Shown here one piece after another: positions 53,176-61,426 of a stretch of 64,000 bases of DNA. The notes under the pieces were generated by a model. That model made no database searches. It was not told the origin of the DNA and saw only the letters and a list, made by a program, of their open reading frames with translations. The DNA comes from Streptomyces griseus. GTDB taxonomy: Bacteria; Actinomycetota; Actinomycetes; Streptomycetales; Streptomycetaceae. How positions within the stretch are numbered: position 1 is the first letter of the stretch; every line of letters begins with the position of its first letter. The translations under genes were made by a program, and so were the position numbers. The stretch spans positions 62,001 through 126,000 of the forward strand of contig NZ_UAVD01000037.1 of the NCBI RefSeq assembly GCF_900460065.1, written 5' to 3'.

Positions 53176-54398
53176 TTGTTGCCTCCGTCAGCGTTGAAGT
53201 GCGGGTTCTCCCAGACGACCGTGGCGCCCATGCCGAAGCCGACGCACATCGTCGTCAGGCCGTAGCGGACCTCGGGCTGCTCCTCGAACTGCCGGGCCAG
53301 CTGCGTCATGAGCCGGACACCGGAGGAGGCCAGCGGGTGGCCGTACGCGATGGCGCCGCCGTACTGGTTGACGCGGGCGTCGTCGTCCGCGATGCCGTAG
53401 TGCTCCAGGAAGGCGAGCACCTGCACGGCGAACGCCTCGTTGATCTCGAAGAGGCCGATGTCCTCGATGGAGAGGCCGGCCTGGGCCAGCGCCTTCTCGG
53501 TCGCCGGGATCGGGCCGTAGCCCATGACCTCCGGCTCGACGCCCGCGAAGGCGTACGAGACCAGGCGCATCCTGACCGGGAGGCCCAGCTCGCGGGCGAC
53601 GTCCTCGGCGGCGAGCAGCGAGGCGGTGGCGCCGTCGTTGAGACCCGCGGCGTTACCGGCCGTGACCCGGCCGTGGGCGCGGAACGGGGTCTTCAGACCG
53701 GCCAGCGACTCCATGGTGGTGCCCGGGCGCATCGGCTCGTCGGCGGTGACCAGGCCCCAGCCCGTCTCGCCCGCCTCGGCGTTGGTGCGGCGCACCGAGA
53801 CCGGTACCAGGTCCTGCTGGATCTTGCCGTTGGCGTACGCCTTGGCGGCCTTCTCCTGCGAACGCACCGCGTACGCGTCGGCACGCTCCTTGGTGATCGT
53901 GGGGTAGCGGTCGTGCAGGTTCTCCGCCGTCATGCCCATGAAGAGGGCGGACTCGTCGACCAGCTTCTCCGACACGAACCGCGGGTTCGGGTCGACGCCC
54001 TCGCCCATCGGGTGGCGGCCCATGTGCTCGACGCCACCGGCCACGACGACGTCGTACGCGCCGAAGGCGATGGAACCGGCCGTCGAGGTGACGGCGGTCA
54101 GCGCGCCCGCGCACATGCGGTCGATCGAGTAGCCGGGGACGGACTGCGGCAGACCGGCCAGGATTCCGGCGGTGCGGCCCAGCGTGAGGCCCTGGTCCCC
54201 GATCTGCGTGGTCGCGGCGATGGCGACCTCGTCGATCTTCTTGGGGTCCAGGTCCGGGTTGCGGCGCAGCAGCTCCCGGATGGCCTTCACGACGAGGTCG
54301 TCGGCGCGGGTCTCGTGGTAGATGCCCTTGGGGCCCGCTTTGCCGAACGGGGTGCGGACGCCGTCGACGAAGACGACGTCCCGGATGGTACGAGGCAC
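53172..54398 (-). CDS. fadA: Acetyl-CoA C-acyltransferase (thiolase, fatty-oxidation beta subunit)
   Basis: 408 residues from GTG 54398 with GGAGGAG upstream. Catalytic residues in order: nucleophile Cys in SIDRMCAGALTAV, FEINEAFAVQVLAF, the His in GGAIAYGHPLASSG and the second Cys in LTTMCVGFGMG. It cleaves 3-ketoacyl-CoA with CoA. It is the first gene of the two-gene fad operon, translationally coupled to fadB. Confidence 0.96.
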   Translation of the reverse strand: MPRTIRDVVFVDGVRTPFGKAGPKGIYHETRADDLVVKAIRELLRRNPDLDPKKIDEVAIAATTQIGDQGLTLGRTAGILAGLPQSVPGYSIDRMCAGALTAVTSTAGSIAFGAYDVVVAGGVEHMGRHPMGEGVDPNPRFVSEKLVDESALFMGMTAENLHDRYPTITKERADAYAVRSQEKAAKAYANGKIQQDLVPVSVRRTNAEAGETGWGLVTADEPMRPGTTMESLAGLKTPFRAHGRVTAGNAAGLNDGATASLLAAEDVARELGLPVRMRLVSYAFAGVEPEVMGYGPIPATEKALAQAGLSIEDIGLFEINEAFAVQVLAFLEHYGIADDDARVNQYGGAIAYGHPLASSGVRLMTQLARQFEEQPEVRYGLTTMCVGFGMGATVVWENPHFNADGGNK

Positions 54399-54640
54399 GG
54401 TGGCTCTCCTCCAGGGTGCGGGATGGCACTGCTGCGGGGCGCGCCACGGGGGCGTGCCGCCTGCCCTCATGCTACTTGCGGGTAACCAGACTGCCCACCC
54501 CTCGCGGCCGGAGCGTCGAAGGTCACACCGCCCTGGTGCCCGGTACAGGCGCCCGTACCCGCCGTACGGTCGAGGAACGGGCTTCGAACCTGGCGCGATT
54601 TCGACCATGGGTTCGGTCCCTCGACAGGGTCCGGGGCAGG

Positions 54641-54667
54641 AAAAACCCCCGGCCGGTGACCGGGGGT
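54641..54667 (-). terminator. Intrinsic terminator of the RNase D gene
   Basis: On the minus strand an 8-bp stem ACCCCCGG/CCGGGGGT is followed by a run of T, a rare canonical form in this genome. It lies 19 nt past the stop at 54686. The remaining DNA up to the thiolase start has no gene. Confidence 0.9.
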
Positions 54668-54685
54668 GTCCGCTGCGTCACGGAA

Positions 54686-55957
54686 TCAGGAGGCGTCCAG
54701 CGCCCGCACCAGGAGCGGGGCGACCTGCTGGATCTGCCAGTTCCGCGCCCCGTAGCCGGCGAGGGTGTCCTCCACGGCGCCCGGGGTCGCGTTCTTCGGC
54801 GGCTCCCAGCAGACCCGGCGCACGGTGTCCGGGGTGATCAGGTTCTCCTGGGGCATGTGGAGGCGCTCGGCCAGCTCGGAGACGGCGGTGCGGGCGGCGG
54901 AGAGCCGGGCGGCGGCGGCCGGGTCCTTGTCGGCCCAGGAGCGCGGGGGAGGCGGACCGGCCGGCTGCTGACCGGGCTGCGGAAGGGCCGTCTCGGGCAG
55001 TGCCCTGGCCCGATCCACGGCCGCCTGCCACTGCTCCAGCTGACGGCGTCCCATGCGGTGGCCGAATCCCGGCAGCGCGGTCAGGGCCGGCACGTCGACC
55101 GGCAGCGCGAGCGCGGCCTCGATGATCGCGGCGTCGCCGAGGACCTTGCCCGGGGAGACGTCCCGGCGCTGGGCCACCTGGTCACGGGCGGTCCACAGCT
55201 CCCGGACGACGGCCATCTGACGGCGCCGGCGCACCTTGTGCATACCCGACGTGCGGCGCCAGGGGTCCTTGCGGGGCGGCGCGGGCGGCGCGGAGGCGAT
55301 GGCGTCGAACTCCTCCCGGGCCCACTCCAGCTTGCCCTGCCGCTCCAGTTCCTCCTCCAGCTCGTCGCGCAGGTCGATCAGGAGCTCCACGTCGAGCGCG
55401 GCGTAGCGCAGCCAGGGCTCGGGCAGCGGGCGGGTGGACCAGTCGACCGCGGAGTGGCCCTTCTCCAGGGCGTACCCGAGGACGTTCTCCACCATCGCGC
55501 CGAGGCCGACGCGCGGGAAGCCCGCGAGCCGTCCGGCCAGTTCGGTGTCGAACAGCGAGGTGGGGGTCATGCCTATGTCCCGCAGGCACGGCAGGTCCTG
55601 GGTCGCCGCGTGCAGGATCCACTCCGTGCCGGACAGCGCGGAGCCGAGGCCGGAGAGGTCGGGGCAGCCGACCGGGTCGATCAGGGCGCTCCCCGCGCCC
55701 TCGCGGCGCAGCTGGACGAGGTAGGCACGCTGCCCGTAGCGGTATCCCGAGGCGCGCTCGGCGTCGACGGCCACCGGGCCGGTGCCCGCGGCGAAGGCCG
55801 CGACCACCTCGGCGAGGGCGTCGTCGGACGTCACCACCGGGGGAATGCCCTCGCGCGGTTCGAGCAAGGGGATCGGCGCCGGGGCGACGTCGTCCGGGGG
55901 GGCGCCCCCGGTGGTTCGCAGTGAAGTGTCTGCTGCGGTCTCTTGGGCGTCGGTCAC
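54686..55957 (-). CDS. RNase D-like 3'-5' exonuclease with HRDC domain
   Basis: 423 residues from GTG 55957. DEDDy exonuclease: VAVDAERASGYRYGQRAYLV (Asp, Glu), ILHAATQDLPCL (Asp) and LRYAALDVELLIDL (Tyr/Asp). The HRDC domain follows near 240-320 (VVRELWTARDQVAQRRDVSP, ALPGFGHRMGRRQLEQW). The family trims tRNA and other RNA 3' ends. No ribosome site precedes the GTG and TACCCT lies 7-12 nt before it, so the mRNA may be leaderless. Confidence 0.9.
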   Translation of the reverse strand: MTDAQETAADTSLRTTGGAPPDDVAPAPIPLLEPREGIPPVVTSDDALAEVVAAFAAGTGPVAVDAERASGYRYGQRAYLVQLRREGAGSALIDPVGCPDLSGLGSALSGTEWILHAATQDLPCLRDIGMTPTSLFDTELAGRLAGFPRVGLGAMVENVLGYALEKGHSAVDWSTRPLPEPWLRYAALDVELLIDLRDELEEELERQGKLEWAREEFDAIASAPPAPPRKDPWRRTSGMHKVRRRRQMAVVRELWTARDQVAQRRDVSPGKVLGDAAIIEAALALPVDVPALTALPGFGHRMGRRQLEQWQAAVDRARALPETALPQPGQQPAGPPPPRSWADKDPAAAARLSAARTAVSELAERLHMPQENLITPDTVRRVCWEPPKNATPGAVEDTLAGYGARNWQIQQVAPLLVRALDAS

Positions 55958-55985
55958 GTGTCAAGGGTATCTGTGTATGCACGGA

Positions 55986-56015
55986 GCCCGTCGACGGAAC
56001 GTTCCGTCGACGGGC
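55986..56015 (-). terminator. Perfect 30-bp palindrome after the LuxR-type regulator gene
   Basis: 15-base arms meet without spacer at AACGTT; folded as RNA it would be a 13-bp stem with loop ACGT. It lies 57 nt after the stop at 56072 and 28 nt before the RNase D start, so it could end regulator transcription, act as an operator, or both. Confidence 0.6.
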
Positions 56016-56071
56016 GGCCATGCGCGTATTCCAGCCGGAGGCGCATCGGTGCACGTCCCGGCGGGGTGCGG

Positions 56072-56734
56072 TCAGTGGATGATGCCCGTCCGCAGGGCGA
56101 CCGCGACCATTCCGGCACGGTCTCCGGTGCCGAGCTTGCGGGCGATGCGGGCGAGGTGCGACTTGACGGTCAGGGCGGAGAGGCCCATCGAGACGCCGAT
56201 GGCCTTGTTGGACTGGCCTTCGGCGACCAGGCGGAGCACCTCCACTTCGCGTCCGGACAGTTCGCGGTAGCCGCCCGGGTGGCTCGGGGAACCGGGGGGC
56301 CTGCGGTGCATACGGGCCGCGTTGGCGCCGATGGGGGCGACGCCGGGGCGGGTGGGGTGGCCGATGTTGGTTCGGGTGCCGGTGACGACGTAGCCCTTCA
56401 CGCCGCCCGCGAGGGCGTTGCGAACGGCGCCGATGTCGTCGGCGGCGGAGAGGGCGAGACCGTTGGGCCAGCCGGCGGCGCGGGTCTCGGACAGCAGGGT
56501 CAGCCCGGAACCGTCGGGCAGGTGGACGTCGGCAATGCAGATGTCGCGCGGGTTGCCGACGCGGGGGCGTGCCTCCGCGATGGACGACGCTTCGATGACG
56601 TCACGTACTCCGAGGGCCCACAGATGGCGGGTGACGGTGGAACGGACGCGCGGGTCGGCCACGACGACCATGGCCGTCGGCTTGTTCGGGCGGTAGGCGA
56701 CCAGGCTTGCGGGCTGCTCAAGGAGAACGGACAC
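56072..56734 (-). CDS. Orphan LuxR/NarL-type response regulator
   Basis: 220 residues from GTG 56734 (GGAGG upstream). The receiver-like domain (about 20-120) has TAMVVVADPRVRSTVTRHLW, the phosphorylation-site region CIADVHLPDGSGLTLLSE and VKGYVVTGT. The acidic pair at the usual position reads VADP, so one pocket Asp is missing and phosphorylation is uncertain. The C-terminal LuxR HTH is LSGREVEVLRLVAEGQSNKA with LSALTVKSHLARIARKLG. No sensor kinase lies beside it. The long AT-richer region 56735-56945 should hold its promoter. Confidence 0.9.
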   Translation of the reverse strand: MSVLLEQPASLVAYRPNKPTAMVVVADPRVRSTVTRHLWALGVRDVIEASSIAEARPRVGNPRDICIADVHLPDGSGLTLLSETRAAGWPNGLALSAADDIGAVRNALAGGVKGYVVTGTRTNIGHPTRPGVAPIGANAARMHRRPPGSPSHPGGYRELSGREVEVLRLVAEGQSNKAIGVSMGLSALTVKSHLARIARKLGTGDRAGMVAVALRTGIIH

Positions 56735-56945
56735 CAGGCCTCCTGGGGGAGTGGCGGGACGGGCCGGCTCGGGGGGTGAAGCCGGGGGCGAACCGTGCTT
56801 GAAGGGTCATTGACCTCTTCGGCAGCGGACCCGTCCTCCTTTAGGGGAAGATCGCGATTTGGTGAGTAACAATTCGGGCAAATAGGACGCGCGATCGATT
56901 GTACGAAAAGAGCGTCGGTACGTGTGCGAAACGGGTGACGGAGTG

Positions 56946-57605
56946 TTACGAAACCTGGGGCCCGCGCCGTTGCGGCAGCGTCACCACCGCCGCGTCCGCC
57001 GGATCCGACGGCGGCAGACCCGCGATCTGGCACAGCAGATCGCCCCAGGCCATCAGGTGCGACGCCGTGTCCGGCACACCCCCGCGCGACTCCCTCGGCG
57101 TCCATGAGGCCCGGATCTCGATCTGCGTCGCCGGACGGCGCGTGGACAGCGCGCCGAAGTAGTGCGATCCGGCGCGCGTCACCGTCCCCCCGGCCTCTCC
57201 GTACGAGAGGCCCCGCGCGTCCAGCGCGCCGGTCAGCCAGGACCAGCACACCTCCGGGAGCAGCGGGTCCGCCGCCATCTCCGGCTCCAGCTCCGCCCGG
57301 ACCAGGGTCACCAGCCGGAACGCGCCCTGCCAGGCGTCGTGCCCCGACGGATCGTGCAGCAGGACCAGCCTGCCGTCCGCGAGATCGTCCTCACCGTCCA
57401 CCACCGCCGCCTCCATGGCGTACGCGTGCGGAGCGAGCCGCTGGGGCGGCCGGGTCACCTCCACCTCCAGCTCCGGGCGGAGTCGGGCCGAGCGCAGCGC
57501 GTCGACCGCCGCCAGGAACGCGGGCGGCACGGAAGGGCCCTCCGCGCGGTCCTCGCTGTCAACGCCGTCGGAATGATCGGAAAATTGTCCCTGAGCCGGA
57601 GCCAT
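56946..57605 (-). CDS. DUF3000 family protein
   Basis: 219 residues from ATG 57605. It matches the actinobacterial DUF3000 family: PPAFLAAVDALRSARLRPEL, APHAYAMEAAV, GRLVLLHDPSGHDAWQGAFR and CWSWLTGALDARGLSYGEAG. No known function and no catalytic motif. It is divergent from hemE with 92 nt between starts, an arrangement kept in streptomycetes. Confidence 0.9.
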   Translation of the reverse strand: MAPAQGQFSDHSDGVDSEDRAEGPSVPPAFLAAVDALRSARLRPELEVEVTRPPQRLAPHAYAMEAAVVDGEDDLADGRLVLLHDPSGHDAWQGAFRLVTLVRAELEPEMAADPLLPEVCWSWLTGALDARGLSYGEAGGTVTRAGSHYFGALSTRRPATQIEIRASWTPRESRGGVPDTASHLMAWGDLLCQIAGLPPSDPADAAVVTLPQRRGPQVS

Positions 57606-57697
57606 GCGGGGAAGAGTAGGCGGAAGCCGGGCCCCGCGCAGGGAGAGACACCCGTGCGGGGCCGGGCTCCTTCGGCGCGCGTGCGAAGATTCTGTGC

Positions 57698-58795
57698 GTG
57701 AGTGCCAACGACAGCCCTTCGGGCCAGCAGACGACGACCTCCGCCAGCCTCGACGCGGTCCGCCACGCCACCCACGACTCGGCGTTCCTCCGGGCCTGCC
57801 GCCGCGAACCCGTCCCCCACACGCCGGTCTGGTTCATGCGCCAGGCGGGGCGCTCGCTGCCCGAGTACCTCAAGGTCCGCGAGGGCATCGCGATGCTCGA
57901 CTCCTGCATGATGCCGGAGCTGGTCGCCGAGATCACCCTCCAGCCCGTACGCCGCCACAAGGTCGACGCCGCGATCTACTTCAGCGACATCGTCGTCCCC
58001 TTGAAGGCCATCGGCATCGACCTCGACATCAAGCCCGGCGTCGGCCCCGTCATCGCCGAGCCGATCCGCACCCGCGCCGACCTCGCCCGGCTGCGCGATC
58101 TCACCCCCGAGGACGTCCCGTACGTCACCGAGGCCATCGGGATGCTCACCGCGGAGCTGGGCGCCACCCCGCTCATCGGCTTCGCCGGGGCCCCCTTCAC
58201 GCTGGCCAGCTACCTCGTCGAGGGCGGCCCCTCGCGCAACCACGAGCGCACCAAGGCCATGATGTACGGCGACCCGCAGCTCTGGGCCGACCTCGTCGAC
58301 CGGCTCGCCGAGATCACCGGCGCCTTCCTCAAGGTGCAGATCGAGGCCGGAGCCTCCGCCGTCCAGCTGTTCGACTCCTGGGTCGGGGCACTGGCCCCCG
58401 CCGACTACCGCCGCGCCGTCCTGCCCGCCTCCGCGAAGGTCTTCGACGCCGTCGCCCCCTACGGCGTCCCCCGCATCCACTTCGGCGTCGGCACCGGCGA
58501 GCTGCTCGGCCTGATGGGCGAGGCCGGCGCGGACGTCGTCGGCGTCGACTGGCGCGTCCCGCTGAACGAGGCCGCCCGCCGCGTCGGCCCCGGCAAGGCG
58601 CTCCAGGGCAACCTCGACCCGGCGGTGCTGTTCGCCCCGACCCCGGCCGTCGAGGAGAAGACCCGCGAGGTGCTGGACGCCGCTGCGGGACTGGAGGGCC
58701 ACATCTTCAACCTGGGCCACGGCGTCATGCCGAACATGGACCCCGACGCGCTCACCCGCCTCGTGGGGTACGTCCACGAGCAGACCGCGCGCTGA
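57698..58795 (+). CDS. hemE: Uroporphyrinogen decarboxylase
   Basis: 365 residues from GTG 57698. It removes four acetate carboxyls from uroporphyrinogen III to give coproporphyrinogen III. Signatures: TPVWFMRQAGRSLPEYL, the Asp in DAAIYFSDIVVPLKAIG, GFAGAPFTLASYLVEG, VQLFDSWVGAL and FNLGHGVMPNMDPD. It lies upstream of hemY and hemQ, with two unrelated minus-strand genes between. Confidence 0.97.
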   Translation: MSANDSPSGQQTTTSASLDAVRHATHDSAFLRACRREPVPHTPVWFMRQAGRSLPEYLKVREGIAMLDSCMMPELVAEITLQPVRRHKVDAAIYFSDIVVPLKAIGIDLDIKPGVGPVIAEPIRTRADLARLRDLTPEDVPYVTEAIGMLTAELGATPLIGFAGAPFTLASYLVEGGPSRNHERTKAMMYGDPQLWADLVDRLAEITGAFLKVQIEAGASAVQLFDSWVGALAPADYRRAVLPASAKVFDAVAPYGVPRIHFGVGTGELLGLMGEAGADVVGVDWRVPLNEAARRVGPGKALQGNLDPAVLFAPTPAVEEKTREVLDAAAGLEGHIFNLGHGVMPNMDPDALTRLVGYVHEQTAR

Positions 58796-58800
58796 ACCGC

Positions 58801-58834
58801 ACGGCGCCCGGGGCCGGCCGGCCCCGGGCGCCGT
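58801..58834 (+). terminator. Perfect 34-bp palindrome between hemE and the flavoenzyme gene
   Basis: Two 17-base arms without spacer, five bases after the hemE stop and two bases before the end of the convergent gene. It is probably a bidirectional terminator. Confidence 0.85.
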
Positions 58835-58836
58835 CC

Positions 58837-60225
58837 TCAGCCCCCCGCGCCCCGCACCGCCGCCACCGCCTTGCGGGCGGCGACCAGCACCGGGTCCCAG
58901 ACCGGTGAGAACGGCGGGGCGTACCCCAGGTCGAGCGCCGTCATCTGCTCGACCGTCATTCCGGCCGTCAGCGCGACAGCCGCCACGTCCACCCGCTTCG
59001 CCGCTCCGTCCCGGCCGACGATCTGGACCCCGAGCAGCCGGCCCGTGCGCAGTTCCGCGATCATCTTCACCGTCATCGGCTTCGCGCCCGGGTAGTAGCC
59101 CGCCCGCCCCGTCGACTCGACGGTCGCCGTGACATAGCGCAGCCCGACCGCGCGGGCGTCCTTCTCCCGCAGCCCGGTCCGGGCGATCTCCAGGTCGCAG
59201 ACCTTGCTCACGGCCGTACCGACCACGCCCGGGAACGTGCCGTAGCCGCCCCCGACGTTGGAACCGATCACCTGGCCGTGCTTGTTGGCATGGGTGCCCA
59301 GGGCGATGTGCCGGGTGCGGCCCGCCACCAGGTCCTGGACCTCCACGCAGTCGCCGCCCGCCCAGATGTCCTCGTGGCCCACCACCCGCATCGCCAGGTC
59401 CGTGAGCAGCCCGCCGTGCGGGCCCACCGGCAGCCCCGCCTCACGCGCGAGCGCCGTCTCCGGCTCCACGCCGATGCCGAGGACCACCACGTCCGCCGGA
59501 TACGTCCCCGCGTCCGTGGCCACCTCGCTCACCCGCCCGTCCGGACCGGTCAGGATCTTGGTGACGGCCGCCCCGTTGACCGTGGTGATGCCCAGCCCGT
59601 CCATCGCCTCGTGGACGAGCCGCCCCATGTCCGGATCGAGCGTCGCCATCGGCTGCTCGCCCCGGTTGAGGACGGTCACCTCGAAGCCCCGCGTGAGCAT
59701 CGCCTCGGCCATCTCGACGCCGATGTACCCCGCGCCCACCACGACCGCCCGGCGGTTCTCCTTCGCGCCCAGGCCGTCCAGCGAGTCCAGGAGCGCCTGC
59801 CCGTCGTCCAGGGTCTGCACCCCGTGCACCCCGGCCGCGTCCATGCCGGGCAGGGCCGGGCGCACCGGACGGGCCCCGGTGGCGATCACCAGCTTGTCGT
59901 AGCCCGTCCAGTACGTCTCCCCGCTCTCCCGGTCCAGGGCCTTCACCCGCCGCCCCGGCACGTCGAGTTCCGTCACCTCGGTCCGCATCCGCAGATCGAT
60001 GTCCCGCTCCCGGTGTTCCTCGGGGGTGCGGGCGATCAGGTCGTCGCGCGCCTCGACGTCGCCGCTCACCCAGTACGGGATGCCGCAGGCGGAGTACGAG
60101 GTGAAGTGCCCGCGCTCGAAGGCGACGATCTCCAGCGCATCCGGTCCCTTCAGCCTGCGGGCCTGTGACGCGGCGGACATGCCCGCCGCGTCACCGCCGA
60201 TGACCACCAGTCGCTCCGCTGCCAT
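58837..60225 (-). CDS. FAD-dependent pyridine nucleotide-disulfide oxidoreductase (CoA-disulfide reductase/NADH oxidase type)
   Basis: 462 residues from ATG 60225, with GGAAGG upstream; the frame reaches 60273 but lacks a site there. FAD motif RLVVIGGDAAGMSAASQARR, single redox Cys in TSYSACGIPYWVSG (the SxxxCGxPY of CoA-disulfide reductase and NADH oxidase), NAD motif RAVVVGAGYIGVEMAEAM, and the second FAD motif DIWAGGDCVEVQ. The C-terminal dimer domain is typical. The usual CxxxxC pair is absent, so the mechanism should use a Cys-S-S-CoA or Cys-sulfenate. Streptomycetes use mycothiol rather than CoA as main thiol, so the true substrate is open. Confidence 0.9.
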   Translation of the reverse strand: MAAERLVVIGGDAAGMSAASQARRLKGPDALEIVAFERGHFTSYSACGIPYWVSGDVEARDDLIARTPEEHRERDIDLRMRTEVTELDVPGRRVKALDRESGETYWTGYDKLVIATGARPVRPALPGMDAAGVHGVQTLDDGQALLDSLDGLGAKENRRAVVVGAGYIGVEMAEAMLTRGFEVTVLNRGEQPMATLDPDMGRLVHEAMDGLGITTVNGAAVTKILTGPDGRVSEVATDAGTYPADVVVLGIGVEPETALAREAGLPVGPHGGLLTDLAMRVVGHEDIWAGGDCVEVQDLVAGRTRHIALGTHANKHGQVIGSNVGGGYGTFPGVVGTAVSKVCDLEIARTGLREKDARAVGLRYVTATVESTGRAGYYPGAKPMTVKMIAELRTGRLLGVQIVGRDGAAKRVDVAAVALTAGMTVEQMTALDLGYAPPFSPVWDPVLVAARKAVAAVRGAGG

Positions 60226-60292
60226 GCCGGGTCCCTTCCGCCGGTTCGCCGCATCGGCGAGTCCAGGCCCCACGCTACGACGCCGCAGCGGA

Positions 60293-61300
60293 TCAGTGGG
60301 CCGAGGCCCCGTCCTTCCCGGTCGCGGGCGCCGTGACCGCCGGAACGGTCCCGCGGGCCGCCCGCCGGGCGCGCAGCACCCGCCGGACCAGCAGCGCCAG
60401 CAGGGCGGCGGTGAGCAGGAACGGGAACGCGGCCCCGAACGCCACCGCGATCCACCGCAGCATCGTCACGAACGCGTCCCAGCCGCCGCCCAGCGCGTCC
60501 AGGAACCCGGGGTCCTCCTCCCGCCCGTCGGCGTCCGGTGCGTCCGGCGGCGTCAGGTCCACAGTGATCGTCGCCAGCGAGGTGCGGTCCTTCAGACTCG
60601 ACTGCTGGGCGAGCAGCGACTCCAGGTCGGACTGACGGCTGCTCAGCTCGCCCTCCAGGGCGACCACGTCACTGATCTTCTCCGCCCGGTCCATCAGCTC
60701 CCGTACCCGGGCCACGCTCGCGCGCTGCGTGGCTGTCCGGCTTTCCACGTCGACCACCTGGTCGGTGACGTCCTTCGCGTTCGAGGTGCGCGACAGCAGC
60801 TTCCCGGAACCGGCCAGCTCCCGCAGCACCTCCTGGAAGCGGTCCTGCGGCACCCGCAGCACCAGGTGCGACGTCTCGTAGGTGTCGTCGAGCCGCTCGG
60901 TGTTCTCCGTCGCCACCAGGCCGCCCGCGCCCTCCGCGACGGCGCGCGCGGCGGCCACCGCCTTCGGCACGCTCCTCACCTCGACGGAGAGCGCGGCGGT
61001 ACGGATGACGTGGGTGGCCGCCGTCCCCGGCTTCGGCGCCGCCTTCGACCCGGACGGCTTCCCGTCCGCCCGCTCCCGGGCCGACGACGCGGCCCCGCCC
61101 TCGTCCGCGCCGGCCCCGTCCGGACCGTCCGCGAACCCCTCGCGCGGCGCGGCCTTCCCGTCCGCCGCCTTCTCGTTGCCGCCCGACACATCGCTGGACG
61201 CCCCGCAGCCCCCGACGGCGAGCACCAGGCCGAGCACCCCGGCCACGAGCACGGCCCGCCCACGGGCCGAGGATCGATCGGTTCCGCTGTTCCGTTCCAT
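60293..61300 (-). CDS. DUF4349 lipoprotein with C-terminal TM helix
   Basis: 335 residues from ATG 61300. Lipoprotein signal with lipobox VGGC, a low-complexity Gly/Ala/Asp-rich linker to about residue 95, then the DUF4349 domain (IRTAALSVEVRSVPKAVAAA, LVLRVPQDRFQEVLRELAGS, DVTDQVVDVESRTATQRASV). A coiled coil follows (EGELSSRQSDLESLLAQQSS), then a TM helix near 275-305 and a basic tail. It is anchored by lipid and helix. Function unknown; the topology suggests an envelope sensor or scaffold. It is divergent from hemY. Confidence 0.88.
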   Translation of the reverse strand: MERNSGTDRSSARGRAVLVAGVLGLVLAVGGCGASSDVSGGNEKAADGKAAPREGFADGPDGAGADEGGAASSARERADGKPSGSKAAPKPGTAATHVIRTAALSVEVRSVPKAVAAARAVAEGAGGLVATENTERLDDTYETSHLVLRVPQDRFQEVLRELAGSGKLLSRTSNAKDVTDQVVDVESRTATQRASVARVRELMDRAEKISDVVALEGELSSRQSDLESLLAQQSSLKDRTSLATITVDLTPPDAPDADGREEDPGFLDALGGGWDAFVTMLRWIAVAFGAAFPFLLTAALLALLVRRVLRARRAARGTVPAVTAPATGKDGASAH

Positions 61301-61426
61301 AACTGGTCCCCCCAGGAAGGTGGTTGATCGTGCCGGTTCGACGCGGCCGCTCCACGGCCGGTTGCCGGCGGCTGGTTTCGAAGTGGTCACGGTCGGGACG
61401 CGGAGCGGGTTTGAGAGAGTGGACCC

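Noticed and set aside
58837..60225. Naming the flavoenzyme mycothione or dihydrolipoamide reductase
   Set aside because: It lacks the CxxxxC redox pair; the single Cys in SACGIPY points to the CoA-disulfide reductase/NADH oxidase group.
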